64,000 bases of DNA from Struthidea cinerea (Eukaryota > Chordata > Aves > Passeriformes > Corcoracidae): positions 882,053 to 946,052 of the forward strand of contig VZTI01001178.1 of NCBI GenBank assembly GCA_013397865.1, read 5' to 3'. Made by a program: the position numbers and the translations under genes. How positions within the stretch are numbered: the stretch's first letter is position 1; each line of letters starts with the position of its first letter. Below the pieces are notes generated by a model. The model was not told the origin of the DNA, did no database searches, and saw only the letters and a list, made by a program, of their open reading frames with translations. This document shows, in pieces, positions 43,277 through 55,660 of this stretch.

Positions 43277-46200
43277 GCGTTTTTCTTTTCCATTTTTAAC
43301 AAGGACTGGGCAAAAGGAGGGAAGGGGCAGGGGCTGGTGGGGGTGAAGAGGTGAATTTTCTAACGGATTTGGCTGATGAGGACACCTTGGAGGATGCCTC
43401 GATGGCAATTTAATGGCAATTCCAAAAGTCAATTAAAGCATTTCCCAGCCCTTTCAGCCATGACTCTTTGAAACGCTTTTTTGAACTCAGGGTGCTCCAG
43501 CTTGGCTTTCATGGCAGGAAAATAACCAAATCCAGGGAGAGCCTCTGGAAATCCAGGCTGTGCTCACTGATGTCCATTTCGGGGTCAGTTCTTCCAGCCG
43601 CTCAGCCCCACCTGGGGCCTTGGCAAAAGAACCAAATAAACAAAATTCACAGAAAATTACAATAAAGAACAAAGGAGAAACTCTCTTTTGCCACATTCCC
43701 TGCCCTGGTGGGACCGAAATGGGATTCATTTCAGCAGAACTGGAGGTGTTGGCATTTCCTTGAGGATGCACAAGGAGGTGAAGGAGAAGGCAGCTGGCTC
43801 GTGGCTCTCCAGCTTCTCCAATCTGCCACTAAATGAACTTCCAATCAGACTTTGGGATCTCTCAGAGCTTGTAGAGGGATGTGGGGAAAAGACTTTGGGA
43901 TCAGGAGCTGAGCCTTCGGCAGTTTCACCTTCCCAAGGGAAGTTGTGACTCCCTCAGTCTGTGCAAAGCCCCAGCTGCTCCATGGCCTGGTTGGAAAAGT
44001 TATGGAACTCTCAAAACTGGGATTGGGATGAGTCAATTCCCCAAAATACCTGCTGGGTTTGGGGTTTTGAGGGCTTAGGGTTTCCTCTTTGGGCTGGGAA
44101 ATGAGCCATAAACGTCCCCACGTGTGTGCACACCAGGAATTCATTAATATACATCTATCTGTATATATATAAATATCTGTGTATATATCACATCTGTGTG
44201 CGTAATTCCTGGCTCCTGGAACTGCACCTGAAGAGAAATCCTACTCATCACCATCAAAAATAGTTCACCTCTTCCCAGATCAGGAAAAGGAGACACATGG
44301 ATGGATGCAGGAACCATCTGGGATGCTGCAGCAGGAAAGCAAGGGTAGATCTCGATGAACTTGGAGATCCAAGCTGCCTCCTGAGATCCTAAATGGCTCC
44401 ACCGGTGTGGAGAATCCACCTGTGTAGGGCAATTCCTGCCCTGCTCCACTGAGCAGCCTCACGGAGCACCCCGAGCATGGCTCTCCCTGTCCTGGTGTTC
44501 TCCAGGTGTCTCTGGATTTCAAAGGGAGGTTACGACTTTACATGCATTACTTTAATCCACATCTGACCTCCAGAGAGGAATCAGCAGACTCTGGGCTACA
44601 AAGAATTACAGCTCTCCTGGGATTTTAGCTCTTTTTTAATGAAAAACCCTTGCCAAAATGATTCTCTGGCAGAGAGCGAACTCCTGTGCAAAACACATGT
44701 TTGGTGTGAAAGGATTTTTGGCAGCTCAGGGTGGATTTGGAAGCCTGTGCTCTCCTTCATTCTTTCCTCTTGGAGAGGGGAACAGGTCCAAGGCTGAGCT
44801 CTTGAGCAGCTGCCTTCAGAGTTACAACAGGGAATGTTTTTGACAGGGAGAAGCCATCTGGGTTATGGAATCCAGAGGGCTGCAGACAGGAATGAAGGGA
44901 AAAGGGTTCGGAGCAGGGACCTGGGCTGGGGTAAAATAACACCTGAGGTCAGCGTGAGATCCTGCAGCTCCCAGGAGACCTCAAAATTATCCATGAAGAA
45001 CAAGATGATTAACTGGTTGGAGAAAGCTGGGAAGTGGAGAGAGCATCCCACCAGGAATAAAGCCTAGGTTAAAAGCAAAAAGCGAGGGTTCATTTGAGGA
45101 TGCTCCTAAAGCAATACGTTGTATTTTGGATTCCCAAACCTGCAGGATTTTGCAAGATGGGATTGGGTAACACCACGTTTTTTGAGGATTTTGTGCTATC
45201 TTGTCCTGGAGCTCGAGGCCTGAGTCCAGGAACACTCTCTGGCCGGCAGCTCACGGCTTGCTGAGATCAGGGGTGCTGGGATCCTCGGGATCTCAGCCGT
45301 GCAGCTCCCAAGAATCCTCCTGAACACAGCATGTAGCAAAAAAAAACATGAATTAAGTGGAAGATAAATGACTGAGCTGCCTGGAACCAGCTGCAGACAC
45401 AGCCCTGGGTTCCAAAGGCAGCACTTTCCCCCAGCCTTTACTTCAGGCTGTTTTTATTTTGTGATGGCACAAATCAACCCTTTTGTTTTTTCCTGGTCAC
45501 AAAGACAGCGTGGATGGATGGGGTGAGATCCAAAAAGTGAGAGAAAGAAATTGTGGCAGGAAAAACTCCCTTGAAGAGCAGAGGAGCTGCAGGAGCTGAG
45601 CTCAGCACTGACCTGGAGCACGTAGCTCACCCTTCCTTTGCCTAATTTAGACCCAGCGTGGGTGGATTTGGGGGCATATTTGGATCCCTAACTAAGAGTA
45701 ATGATGTGAAAGGAAGTGCAGGCATAGTGAAAATGGATCAGAAAAAAATTAATTCATTAATAGGGGTGTTCACAGCACAGGCTCGATGCTATTTTAGTTC
45801 CTCCTTGGGCTGGAGCAAAGCCAGGATAACTCCATGGGATGTGCTGGGCAGGGAGCAGACGGTCCCAGTGCACCTCCAGTGCTGATGTCACTGTACCGGT
45901 CGCATTCCCAGGTCATTTTTCCATGCGGATTCAGCTCAGCCTCCTGTCCTCAGACCCTCCAGTGAGCACTGGTAGCACAAAAATCAGCTTTCTATAGAAA
46001 ATCCTGGCTCAAAATGGGGGGAAGACCAATCTTGGGACAATTCATCAGCCACAAGTTGGGGTGCATTGGCAGGGTGCTGGGGGATCCATGCAGGAATAAA
46101 TCCTGGAGAATCACCACTCCTAAAGTAATTCTTGATTTGCTGGCTGCTCCTCGCTGAGCTGACCTCAGAGCACGGATAATCCTGCAGGACTCCAGGGGTT

Positions 46201-47635
46201 TCCAGCCCGTGCATTCCCGTGTAATCGGCTTTGGCATCTCCGATGGGTTTTTTCCCTTTTGGCTTCTCCTTTGGGCTCAGACAGAACAGGGTCAGACCAG
46301 TCTTGGAGCAGAGGGATGCAGACACCCCTCACTTCAACGCACGGAATTATATCAGCGGTGGCCAGAGGTCACATCCTGCTGTCTTCTGGAGGATAACTCC
46401 GTTTCCCTGGATCCGCACAAACCTGGCTCGCCCTGTTCCCTGCAGCAGCGAAGCTGCACGGAGCAACATCTTGGATTAGTTACGAGCTCTTCAGATGAGC
46501 TCCAACTCATGTTTCATCTGCTTCCCCCCAGCCCGGAGAGCCGAGCCTGTCACCCTCACTGGAGGCTGCAGCCCCCACACGTTTTATTCATTATCTGTTC
46601 TCTCTGCTCCTCACCAAGCACCTGCAACACATTTCAGCTGGGCCCGGACCAGCGGGGCTTCGTTAGGCCTGACACTTTCTCCCCGCCTCGGATGATGGAG
46701 CTGTGTTTTATCCCTGCACTTCCAGCCTGGAGCGCTGCCTGCAGACCAGCACCTTGGAAGAAGGCAGGCTCCCAAAAGCTCAGGAGTGAGGTGGGGAGAA
46801 AGGGATTGAGGAGATTACACAGCCCAGGTCCCTGTGAGCTGAGGGACGTGGAGTTGTTTTAGCCTTGGAGGATCCAGAGGAAAGCTGAGTCCTGCTTTAT
46901 CCGTATGGGAATGGAGCTTTTCCACAGCCTCGAACAGGGATTCTCCAAGCTGTAGGGAGCAGACAGCCTCTCCATTATCTTGATCTGATCTGACCAGGAG
47001 TTGATACTGGAGCAGAGGTTCAAAGCTCTTTGCCCGCTGCAGCCCCAGCCTTCCCCTCTTCCCGACTCTCCTCTCCTGTCCAATGAATATTCATTGGACG
47101 CAGAACAGAAAAGCTTCACCAGGAGAGGCAGGGAAGTTGTTTTCCCTGCAAAGCTCAGCAGCTCAGCCTTGGAAATAAGGGAGGAATAAGTCCCTCCTTG
47201 CTCTGAATCAGGCACAGCTGAGGTTGAAGTGTTACTTGCCAAGCTTAAATAACTGAGAAAGTTATTTGGGAATGATGTCCAGTGCCAGGACGTCTTGGGA
47301 AGACAGGGATTCTTGGACCACAAGTGCCTAAAGTGGCCCATGAGCATCACACTGGTTTTTGGCCGTTTTTGCCTCCCCCAGCAGCTCACTTGGACCCCAC
47401 ATCTGCCCCACCAGCCTTCCCTGGGGCCTGAACTGCTGCCAGCAATTCCAAAATCCTCCCAAGTCCCGGGGTTTTATTCCTCTCCGTGATCACATTTAAC
47501 GCTGTGCTGCTCCTTCCTTGCTGCCCCCGTGCCCCAGGAGCCTTCCTGACGCTGTTTTCCTTTTCATTATCCACACACGTCTTTTTCCCCGAGTCTTTCA
47601 TCGCTTGTCTTCCATTCCTGCCCGAGATTCCCAAC
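43277..47635. other. Unassigned noncoding stretch
   Basis: No gene, CR1 or LTR recognised over 4.3 kb, the longest such stretch in the window. A TATATA-rich patch with TATCTGTGTATATATC-like words lies at 44148-44195. Open frames up to 217 codons (46209-46862) overlap frames on the opposite strand and have no motif I recognise. Confidence 0.45.
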
Positions 47636-47790
47636 ACGTGCCATAAAAATGCCGGTTAAATATTCATGAGGAAAGGCTGATCTGGGATCACAGCGATCCG
47701 ATGAGATGTCTTGCAATGTAATTAAAAGATAGCGCCAGGAATGTTGTGAGGAGCTCTTTAAAAGGGGCCTGGGAGATGCAAAATCCGATT
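47636..47790. other. Repeat-free block, possible conserved element
   Basis: It contains TTAAATATTCATGAGG (octamer-like ATTCATGA), GCAATGTAATTAAAAG and CTATTTAAGG words. It has enhancer-like texture without repeats; conservation is untested. Confidence 0.25.
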
Positions 47791-48413
47791 TCCAAAGCTC
47801 TCCCTATTTAAGGTGACAGCAGTTCCTTGTTAAACAGCAGGAAAAGGTGGCCCCAGGAGAGAGGAGTCGGTGACAAAGCAGAGCCGGGGATTTATTCAGT
47901 GCTAACACGGAAGTGAGCTTGGAAATATTAAAATGTCACTTTCTTTTGGAGGTAAAAGCTGAATTAATCCCAAGAATTACAATATCCCACAGGCAAAGGG
48001 CTTTGTCTGGGCAAAAGGACTGAGGGATGCAGGAGTTTGTGTCCCCAGCCCAGGAGCTTCCACAGATTTTTCATGCAGGACCATTTCCTTCTCCATTTTT
48101 AGCCCTCTGTGGTGACTTTTACAAGTGGTTCCTGCTCCTTGCTGGGGGAAATTATGGATGGAAGGGGAGAAAGGTCTGGAATAATCTCTTTGGATATCAG
48201 TGCCACCAATTGTTCAGTATCTGGACACAACCAGCTCTGGAGAGAAGCTGCTGCTGACACAAAAGCCCTTTTCCAATGCCCTTTCCAGCCAGGAAAGGGG
48301 CATTCCAGGGAAAAAAGCTCCACTTTGACATTGTCCAACAGTGCCTTAATGTCTGTCCTAAGGCTGCCAGGAAAAATCGATGGTGATCTGTTGGCTGAGG
48401 AAATCGGGGCATG
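47791..48413. other. Unassigned noncoding stretch
   Basis: No gene recognised. Open frames here are extended by the adjoining 17-bp minisatellite. Confidence 0.5.
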
Positions 48414-48668
48414 GATTTATCCATGGCACGGATTTATCCATGGCAGGGGTTTATCCATGGCGAGGGTTTATCCACAGCACGGATTTGTCCATGGCAAGGA
48501 TTTATTCATGGTGAGGGTTTATCCAGGGCAGGGGTTTATCCATGGCATGGATTTGTCCATGGCAGGGGTTTATCCATGGCAGGGGTTTATCCAGGGTGAG
48601 GGTTTATCCAGAGTGAGGGTTTATCCAGGGTAAGGATTTATCCATGGCAAGGATTTATCCATGCTCTG
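48414..48668. repeat. 17-bp minisatellite, exactly 15 copies
   Basis: Fifteen consecutive 17-bp units of the form GRTTTATCCATGGCRNG fill 255 bp without any length variation. Variants (CATGG or CAGGG; GCAAG, GCACG or GTGAG) are interleaved. The CCATGG palindrome occurs in more than half of the units. Confidence 0.98.
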
Positions 48669-48975
48669 GCACAGAGGGACTGTGAAAAGCCAAAAGTTTC
48701 CCCTCTCCGCTTTGACCAACCACCATCCCAAATTCCAAATTAACAGGAGGAGAAGGGCACGGGAGGAGCTGATCCCATCCCTTTTCCAGCTGGGATGGCA
48801 CAGCGCAGATTTTGGTGGGAATAGGTGGATTTTCAAGGCGGAGAGGAATGGGAAGAGCCTTCCTTTCATCCCCTCCCGGCCTCGCTCCTCAGGAACATGC
48901 CCGTGCACACGCGACATTCCCATTGTGCGGCTCCAGCGGTGTTTTCCAGGCGCTGCTTCCCTGCCCTTTCCTGCC
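48669..48975. other. Unassigned noncoding stretch
   Basis: About 300 bp of GC-rich sequence, no gene recognised. It ends where the duplicated segment begins. Confidence 0.5.
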
Positions 48976-49735
48976 ATTGTCCCGCTGGCCCCGAGCAGAT
49001 GAAATCCATGCCCCAAAAAGGCCTTTTCCCCTCCCCGTCCCCTCATTGTTCTCCAAAGCCATGGGCAGGACGAGTTCCCGCTCCCGACTCCCGCCAGGAA
49101 CAGCCCAGGATCTCGGGCTTGGATAAAGAATTCCTGCGGCACCTTCGGCACCGAACCCGGGACTGGAGACACTGCGGGATTTGCTTTTCCAATTCGATCC
49201 CAGGGTTGTGAGGGACCTTTTTCTTTAGGGTTTTTTTTCTTTCTTTTTGTCTTTCTATTTATTTTATTCTATTTTATTTTCTTTCCATTTTTTTCCCAAT
49301 TTTCTTTCTATTTTTTCAATTTTTCCTTTCTATTTTTTCTAATTTTTCTGGTTTTCTTTCTATTTTTCTATTTTTTTCTATTTTTCCATTTTTTCTTTTC
49401 CTCCCTATTTTCCTACTTTTTTCTATTTTTACTTCTTTTTCTCTTATTATAATTTTTCTTTCCATTTTCTTTCCACTTTTCTATTTATTTTTTCTATTTT
49501 TTTCCATTCTTTCTCTTTTTTTCATTCTTTTTTCTTTCCATTTTGATCCCTATTTTCTTTCTATTTTTCCTTTCCATTTTCCCCATTTCCCTTCCATCTT
49601 CTTTTTTCTCCCTGTCCTTTTTCTTTAATGTGTTATTTCTCTTCTGTTTCTATTTTTTCTTTCTATTCTTCCCTTCCAATATTTTCATTTCCATCTAATT
49701 TTTCTATTTGCTTTCTTTTTCCTTTCTTTTTTTTC
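48976..49735 (+). repeat. 760-bp direct duplication, copy A
   Basis: The first about 230 bp is GC-rich unique-looking sequence starting ATTGTCCCGCTGG. The remaining about 525 bp is a T-rich pyrimidine tract of TTTCTATTTTT-like words. Copy B follows directly after one N and matches throughout; I noted only one substitution (C at 49175, T at 49936). The first part contains a short frame that is simply repeated in copy B. Confidence 0.97.
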
Positions 49736-49736
49736 N
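49736..49736. other. Single-N assembly join
   Basis: One N exactly at the boundary of two virtually identical 760-bp copies, offset 761 bp. This is best explained as an unresolved overlap between two contigs or haplotypes rather than a real junction. Confidence 0.93.
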
Positions 49737-50496
49737 ATTGTCCCGCTGGCCCCGAGCAGATGAAATCCATGCCCCAAAAAGGCCTTTTCCCCTCCCCGTC
49801 CCCTCATTGTTCTCCAAAGCCATGGGCAGGACGAGTTCCCGCTCCCGACTCCCGCCAGGAACAGCCCAGGATCTCGGGCTTGGATAAAGAATTCCTGCGG
49901 CACCTTCGGCACCGAACCCGGGACTGGAGACACTGTGGGATTTGCTTTTCCAATTCGATCCCAGGGTTGTGAGGGACCTTTTTCTTTAGGGTTTTTTTTC
50001 TTTCTTTTTGTCTTTCTATTTATTTTATTCTATTTTATTTTCTTTCCATTTTTTTCCCAATTTTCTTTCTATTTTTTCAATTTTTCCTTTCTATTTTTTC
50101 TAATTTTTCTGGTTTTCTTTCTATTTTTCTATTTTTTTCTATTTTTCCATTTTTTCTTTTCCTCCCTATTTTCCTACTTTTTTCTATTTTTACTTCTTTT
50201 TCTCTTATTATAATTTTTCTTTCCATTTTCTTTCCACTTTTCTATTTATTTTTTCTATTTTTTTCCATTCTTTCTCTTTTTTTCATTCTTTTTTCTTTCC
50301 ATTTTGATCCCTATTTTCTTTCTATTTTTCCTTTCCATTTTCCCCATTTCCCTTCCATCTTCTTTTTTCTCCCTGTCCTTTTTCTTTAATGTGTTATTTC
50401 TCTTCTGTTTCTATTTTTTCTTTCTATTCTTCCCTTCCAATATTTTCATTTCCATCTAATTTTTCTATTTGCTTTCTTTTTCCTTTCTTTTTTTTC
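49737..50496 (+). repeat. 760-bp direct duplication, copy B
   Basis: Same sequence as 48976-49735. It then continues past the shared end into CCATGTTATC and further T-rich sequence up to about 50575. Confidence 0.97.
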
Positions 50497-52543
50497 CCAT
50501 GTTATCTTTTTTTTTTAATATCCCCCTGTTTTTTTTTTTACTCTCCTACTTTCCCCCCCTATTTTTCCCCTATAAAAAGTGATCCCACCCTTCACAGGCC
50601 CCCTGGGAACCCTTTGCCCCGCAGAGCCCTTTGATGGGGACGATGCCGAGGGTTTATGGTGACTTGGAGAGGGGATTTTACATCCATTAGGATTTTCCTC
50701 TGGAAAACACCCCCCTAAAGGGCTGAGAGCTCGCTGCGGGTTAATATCAGTGCGATGGGGAAACAGAGTTTTGTTTTCCAGGGCTCTGGGATCACACAGG
50801 CAGAGGGATGAAGAGTTCATTTATAGGGCTGTTTCCCACTGCCGTTGGATGGGGTGATGGAACGGCATTTCCAGAGATACATAAATTTTGAAAAATCACT
50901 TTTCACCCTAAAAACAGGAGGCAGGTGAAGGTTTGGGTCTGGAATGTTGTTTTCCCCGTTCCTCCTGAGATGGATCTCCTGTGCCACACCACAATCCAGG
51001 GAGCTGGAATTTCCCTCAAAAAATGATGGAAAGCAAACCCCAAATTCAAAACTGTCCCATCCCCAGGCCCCCAGAACCCATTTTACAACCGTTTCCTCCA
51101 CCCTCTGTGCGGGCAGGGAGTGGTGCTGGAAAGTTTTCATTCCTAAAGCCTGGAGCTGGGATGTGGAACAGAAAAATGTCCCAACGCCGAGGGTCTGTCC
51201 CTGGGGCCACCTGGCCCCGAGGCCATCAGCCGGGATGAGCCCTTGGGTGTCCTCGAGCAGAGGGATTGGGGCTGGCCCTGCCATTCCTCCCCAAATCACT
51301 CTCCAAAATCCCCGGATCTCCCCGCAGACGGCAATGGGAGGAGCTTTAGCTTGGATAAGTTAAATTAGGATGGGAAAATGGATCTCTGTTATGAGTTAAA
51401 AATCTCCTTCTCTTCCCTTTGTCATGCCTCACCATCCTCTCATCCTCCTGAGGGACACCAAAGCCTCTCCAGCTTCATCCTGCTTCTCCATTTGGGTAGC
51501 ATCCCAAATTCCTCAGCTGTGGCCTGAGAGCTCTCCGAAGGTCCTGCTGATCTCCACAGAGGACTTGGAGCATCCCCACCTCAGGGAATAATTGATCCCC
51601 CCCAAAAAAGCCTCGCAGAAAAACCTGGAGCTCTTCCAAGGGCTCCGTGGTACAAACCCAGCTGGGAATTACAATTCCAGCCCCATGGGAAAGCCCAGCA
51701 TTCGTTGCAGCCTTGCACTGGGAAGGGGAAAAAGATCAAAACTGCTTTTTGTGGAGCAAAGGGTCATTCTTTCCCTTTGGAATCACCGAACTGCTTCCGA
51801 TGGAGTTGATCTTCTGGGCTGCTCTTGCCGTGTGCAGTGCGCGGCGAGCAGGGCATGGAGAGCATCTTCCTCAAGAAACTCCAAATTCTCCTTGCCCTTC
51901 TTCCCAAAAATGGGAAAGTTTTGCCTTCTCTGGTACCTGTTCGAATCCCTGGGAATTCTACAACCAGGGGAATTCCCTTTCTCCCAAGACAAAGCGCCCA
52001 GCCTCCCCCTCTGGCTGCCACATTCACCCCAGTTCCCAATGAACCCATCTCTCCCCCAGCTCGTGGGTAAATCCCAACACCCAATGCTCCCTGGAGCACT
52101 TCCAGGGCTGGACAGCCCTCCCCAGGTGAATTTTTCCAAGGGGTAAGCTGATATTCCCGCATAAAACGCACATCTGCAGGGAAAATGCCAGGAGTGTGGG
52201 TGAGTTATGGTCCCACAGCACCGATCACTTGAGCCCTAATGCTACAAGCACCTCCAGGTTTTCCTGACTGAAGTTCCTGCTAATTGCTTCCATATGATTC
52301 CCTTCCCTTTATTTCTTTATTTCTCCCTATCCCTCCGTTGTTCGTCCTGCCACATTTGATGCTTCAAAACCAAAAAACAAGCAGGGAAATGAGTTTATTT
52401 CCTAAAAATTGCTGATATTATTTAAGAATTATTTCATTTGAGCCAGGGTTGATGCCCGTTCACGGGTGGGTTTTTGCACAGTGTTGTTCTCACGGGGAAA
52501 GGGGGTTGCTCTCAACCCTAAGCCAAGGGAAATATCGAAAATT
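50497..52543. other. Unassigned noncoding stretch
   Basis: After the end of the T-rich tract (about 50575) the sequence is ordinary mixed DNA. No gene or repeat recognised. Frames at 51592-52146 and its antisense are not protein-like. Confidence 0.5.
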
Positions 52544-53470
52544 CCATAGAATTCTTGAATGGTTTGGGTTGGAAGGAACCTCACAAACAATCTTGTTCCA
52601 ACGTAACTTCAGGGACACCTCCCACTATCCCAGGGTGCTCCAAGCCCCATCCAATCTGGCCTTGGACACTGCCAGGGATCCAGGGGCAGCCACAGCTGCT
52701 CTGGGCACCCTGAGCCAGGGCCTGCCCACCCTCCCAGGGAACAATTCCTTCCCAATATCCCATCCATCCCTGCCCTCTGGCAGTGGGAAGCCATTCCCTG
52801 TGTCCTGTCCCTCCAGCCCTTGTCCCCAGTCCCTCTCCAGCTCTCCTGGAGTCCCTTTAGGCCCTGGAAGGGGCTCTGAGCTCTCCCTGGAGCCTTCTCC
52901 TCTCCAGGTGAGCACCCCTGTGGATGCTAAAAAGCTAGAAGCAGAGAAATTCTTCAGCTTTTCCTCAACATTCTGTGAGAGCATTGCTCTCACACACAGA
53001 CTCGATGAACACAGCGAAGACGGTTTTGTAAACTAATTCTCTATCTGCGCACCTGGGTCTGTTGTGCAGAGTTGTTATGGTGCACATCGAAACAATATTT
53101 TGAAGTGGCTGTTGTGGGTTTTGGCCAGTAGGCCGAGGGTGGCTGGTCAAAGAACCAATGGCCTCCTGTCATCTTTGCCAACCAAAGTATGTAAGCAGTT
53201 TTTAATTAATAAACGGGGCCCGCTCTCTCTCGCTCACTCGATTCTCCCCGGACTTGGAGTTTGAGTCGCGTCATTTCTCGCCACTCTTGGTACAACAGCG
53301 ACACACCCCCAGCTCTCCCAGCCCGGCTCCAGAGGGGCTGCAGCCCTGGGAGCATCTCTGTGGCCTCTCTGGGCTCACTCCAGCAGCTCCCCGTCCTTCT
53401 GATGCTGGGTTCCCCAGGGCTGGAGGCAGCCCTGCAGGTGGGGTCTCACCTGAGCAGAGTCGAGGGGGAT
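52544..53470 (-). mobile_element. CR1 3'-end copy split by an LTR insertion
   Basis: The longest CR1 in the window. On the plus strand it starts CCATAGAATTCTTGAATGG and continues unbroken to AGGTGAGCACCCC at 52918, then resumes at 53310 with CAGCTCTCCCAGCCCGGCTC and decays near 53470. Taking out the insertion and one copy of the 6-bp duplication restores a continuous CR1 of about 535 bp. It contains no intact reading frame and is useful as the reference for judging gaps in the other copies. Confidence 0.97.
52919..53303 (+). mobile_element. Solo LTR of an endogenous retrovirus, inserted in CR1
   Basis: A 385-bp insertion with TG...CA ends (TGTGGATGC at the left, CAGCGACA at the right), flanked by the 6-bp target-site duplication CACCCC (52913-52918 and 53304-53309). 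AATAAA lies at 53208-53213, followed by a CTCTCTCGCTCACTCG stretch expected of R/U5. No primer-binding site, gag, pol or env is present, so the provirus has been reduced to one LTR by recombination. A six-base duplication fits alpha- or betaretrovirus-like (class II) elements; the family is not identified. It is younger than the CR1 it interrupts. Confidence 0.93.
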
Positions 53471-55494
53471 AAATTCAGGAGTTTTCCCCCACAAATCCAC
53501 GGACTGCTGTCCCCCCTCCTGCCCAGCCCCATCCCTTTGGCAGAACCTCTCTTTATCCCCTTTCGGTGCCTTCCAGCTCAGTTTTCCCCCAAAGCTGTCC
53601 CTTTTCCCCCCAAGGTAATTCCACGCTCTTCATCTGCCCCTGCAGCTCCAGCTGGGCTGTTCCTGACTCCAGCAGTCCTGCATGTGCCCAGGCTACTGGA
53701 AACAAGGAAAAAAAGGCCCCAGTGAGACAGAAAAAAAGAACTTTGGGGGAGGAAAGTTCGTGGATCATGTGGGGAAAGAGGGGAACAGATCCCTGGAGGA
53801 TTTGTAGCCGTTTCTAATCCACAGAGGTGTCTCCAAACCCACAACGAATCCCATACGTATGGGCAGGAACAGGGTGCCAGGCACTGGTGTTTCCCCTCTC
53901 AACAACCAAATCTGATTCATTGAGGCATCAGCTCTGAGTAAAATCCCTGGCAAATCAAACCTGGACATCTCAGCCCGAACCTTGGCACCCTAAAACCATC
54001 TGAACACCAACGCAAGCCCCACCAAAGAGACAATTTTGCATCCAGGCTTTCCCACCTCCAGCCGTCTGTGTCCCAGCAGAGCCTCGATTCCAACTTTCTG
54101 TCTTTTCAAACAGCAGGACATGAATGAAATGTCAAAAAAAAAACCATTTTTGAAGGGTTTTTTTCTTTCCTGGGAATGCAGGAGAGTGAAGCTGTGCTGG
54201 TCCTCGCAGCTCTGAGCTGGGGGTTGCTCTCGGGAAATCCGTGCACTAACCAGCTGTAAAATGGGGATATCACGTTGCAAATAAGAAAAAAAAAAGGGTT
54301 TTTTAGGCAAACAGGGCCTCGTTAAGGTTTCTGGAGAGGTCTGAGTTCAACCCCCCGGCACAGCCCCAGGGGGAGGCAGGAGGGCAGAGCAGAGCCTTGA
54401 AATAAAGCAGGAGGTGCTGGGTGAGGGATCTCGGGTTTCCAGCCGGGGTTTTTACAGCCAGGGCTCAGGGCCTTCCAGCAGAGCCCCAAAGCAGCCAAAT
54501 TAATCAGGCTAATGAAGAACCCCGGGCTGCTGGAGGCTTTGGCTGTGCATCACTCCTTGATTAGGGCTAAATCCCTGTTTCTGGCCATGCAGAGGGGCAG
54601 CTCCTCCGTCCAGAACGTGATTAACCTCAGCCCCAGTGTGGGAAACAACACAAAGCCCAGAGCATGGGACAGGGGAGTTGTGGCTCTGGCTGGAGTTCAG
54701 CTCAGGTCAGGCTGCACTGGGGACTGGGCTGGGGCTGACATTCACCCCCTCCAAGCAGAGCCAGGACAGGTAAAAGCATTTGGCTGCAGGGAGGAGATTC
54801 CAGCATTCCCGGGGGTGCTGGAATCATCACCATCTGCATTGGAGGACTGGAAATAAACTGGGTGTTAACAGCAAAACGGGACTGATTGTTCCTAAACCAC
54901 ACAAAATCTGGATGAATGAATTAATTCCGAGCCTGTGTCAAAGTGCTTTCCCCTGGGTGAGAGGGTGGCTGTGCATCCCATGGAAATGCTGATTTTTGGA
55001 GGGCGAGGTTGGGGTGGGAGCTGCAAAAAGCATTTGGGAACTGAGGCAGGGAGTTTGTCATGGGTTAGGATAAACCAAAGCTGTTCCATCACCAAAGGGA
55101 TTTGGCCACCAGGGCTGGTTTTCCGTCCACCTGTGCCTGTGTCACTTTGAGCTGCAATCCTGGCCCCAAGGGTGGCTCCGTGGGGGTGTCCCACAGGGAA
55201 AGGTGCTGAGGTTGTGAATCCGTGTGACTGGATTTGGATATATTCGTGTCCTCATCACTGTGCAGAACACTCACATTTTAACAGAGGAAAACACCCAGGA
55301 CAGTGAATTGTTTTTAGGGGGAACTTGATTTGACCCAAGGGAAGGAGTTACCTGAACCCAGAACTGCTCCTCCCAATGTTCCCTGTCTGATCCAAGAGCG
55401 GATTGGGACCAGCACCGAGCTCCTCCTCTCCTTCAATAGAGGCTGAGGAGAGCTGCCCTTGGTTTAGACCAGGCTTATCTGCCAGCCTAACCAT
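53471..55494. other. Unassigned noncoding stretch
   Basis: No gene or transposon recognised. Two short A runs (about 54136 and 54288) are present. Confidence 0.5.
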
Positions 55495-55660
55495 CGAAGG
55501 CTGCATTGCAGGAATTAATTGGACTTTATAATTAGCCAGGAGGAAGTTTACCCCGACCAGTCAACCTCAGCAGAGAGGGAATTCATTAAACATCTCTGGT
55601 TTGCCAAGCACAAGGCTGATTTTGCAAGTCAAAGAAGATTTTTGTTTTTAATTGCATTTT
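55495..55660. other. Repeat-free AT-rich block, possible conserved element
   Basis: It contains GGAATTAATTGGACTTTATA, ATTAGCCAGG and ATTCATTAAACATC words and no repeat. Inferred only from texture. Confidence 0.22.

Noticed and set aside
46209..46862. 217-codon frame as a gene
   Set aside because: No motifs, no start context, overlapping minus-strand frames; stop-free by composition.
49188..49203. TTCGATCCC as a tRNA T-loop (also in the duplicate copy)
   Set aside because: No cloverleaf partner segments around it.
18114..53303. The two 385-bp LTRs as members of one family or as ends of one provirus
   Set aside because: Their sequences are unrelated, and 34 kb of sequence lies between them with no gag, pol or env remnants.
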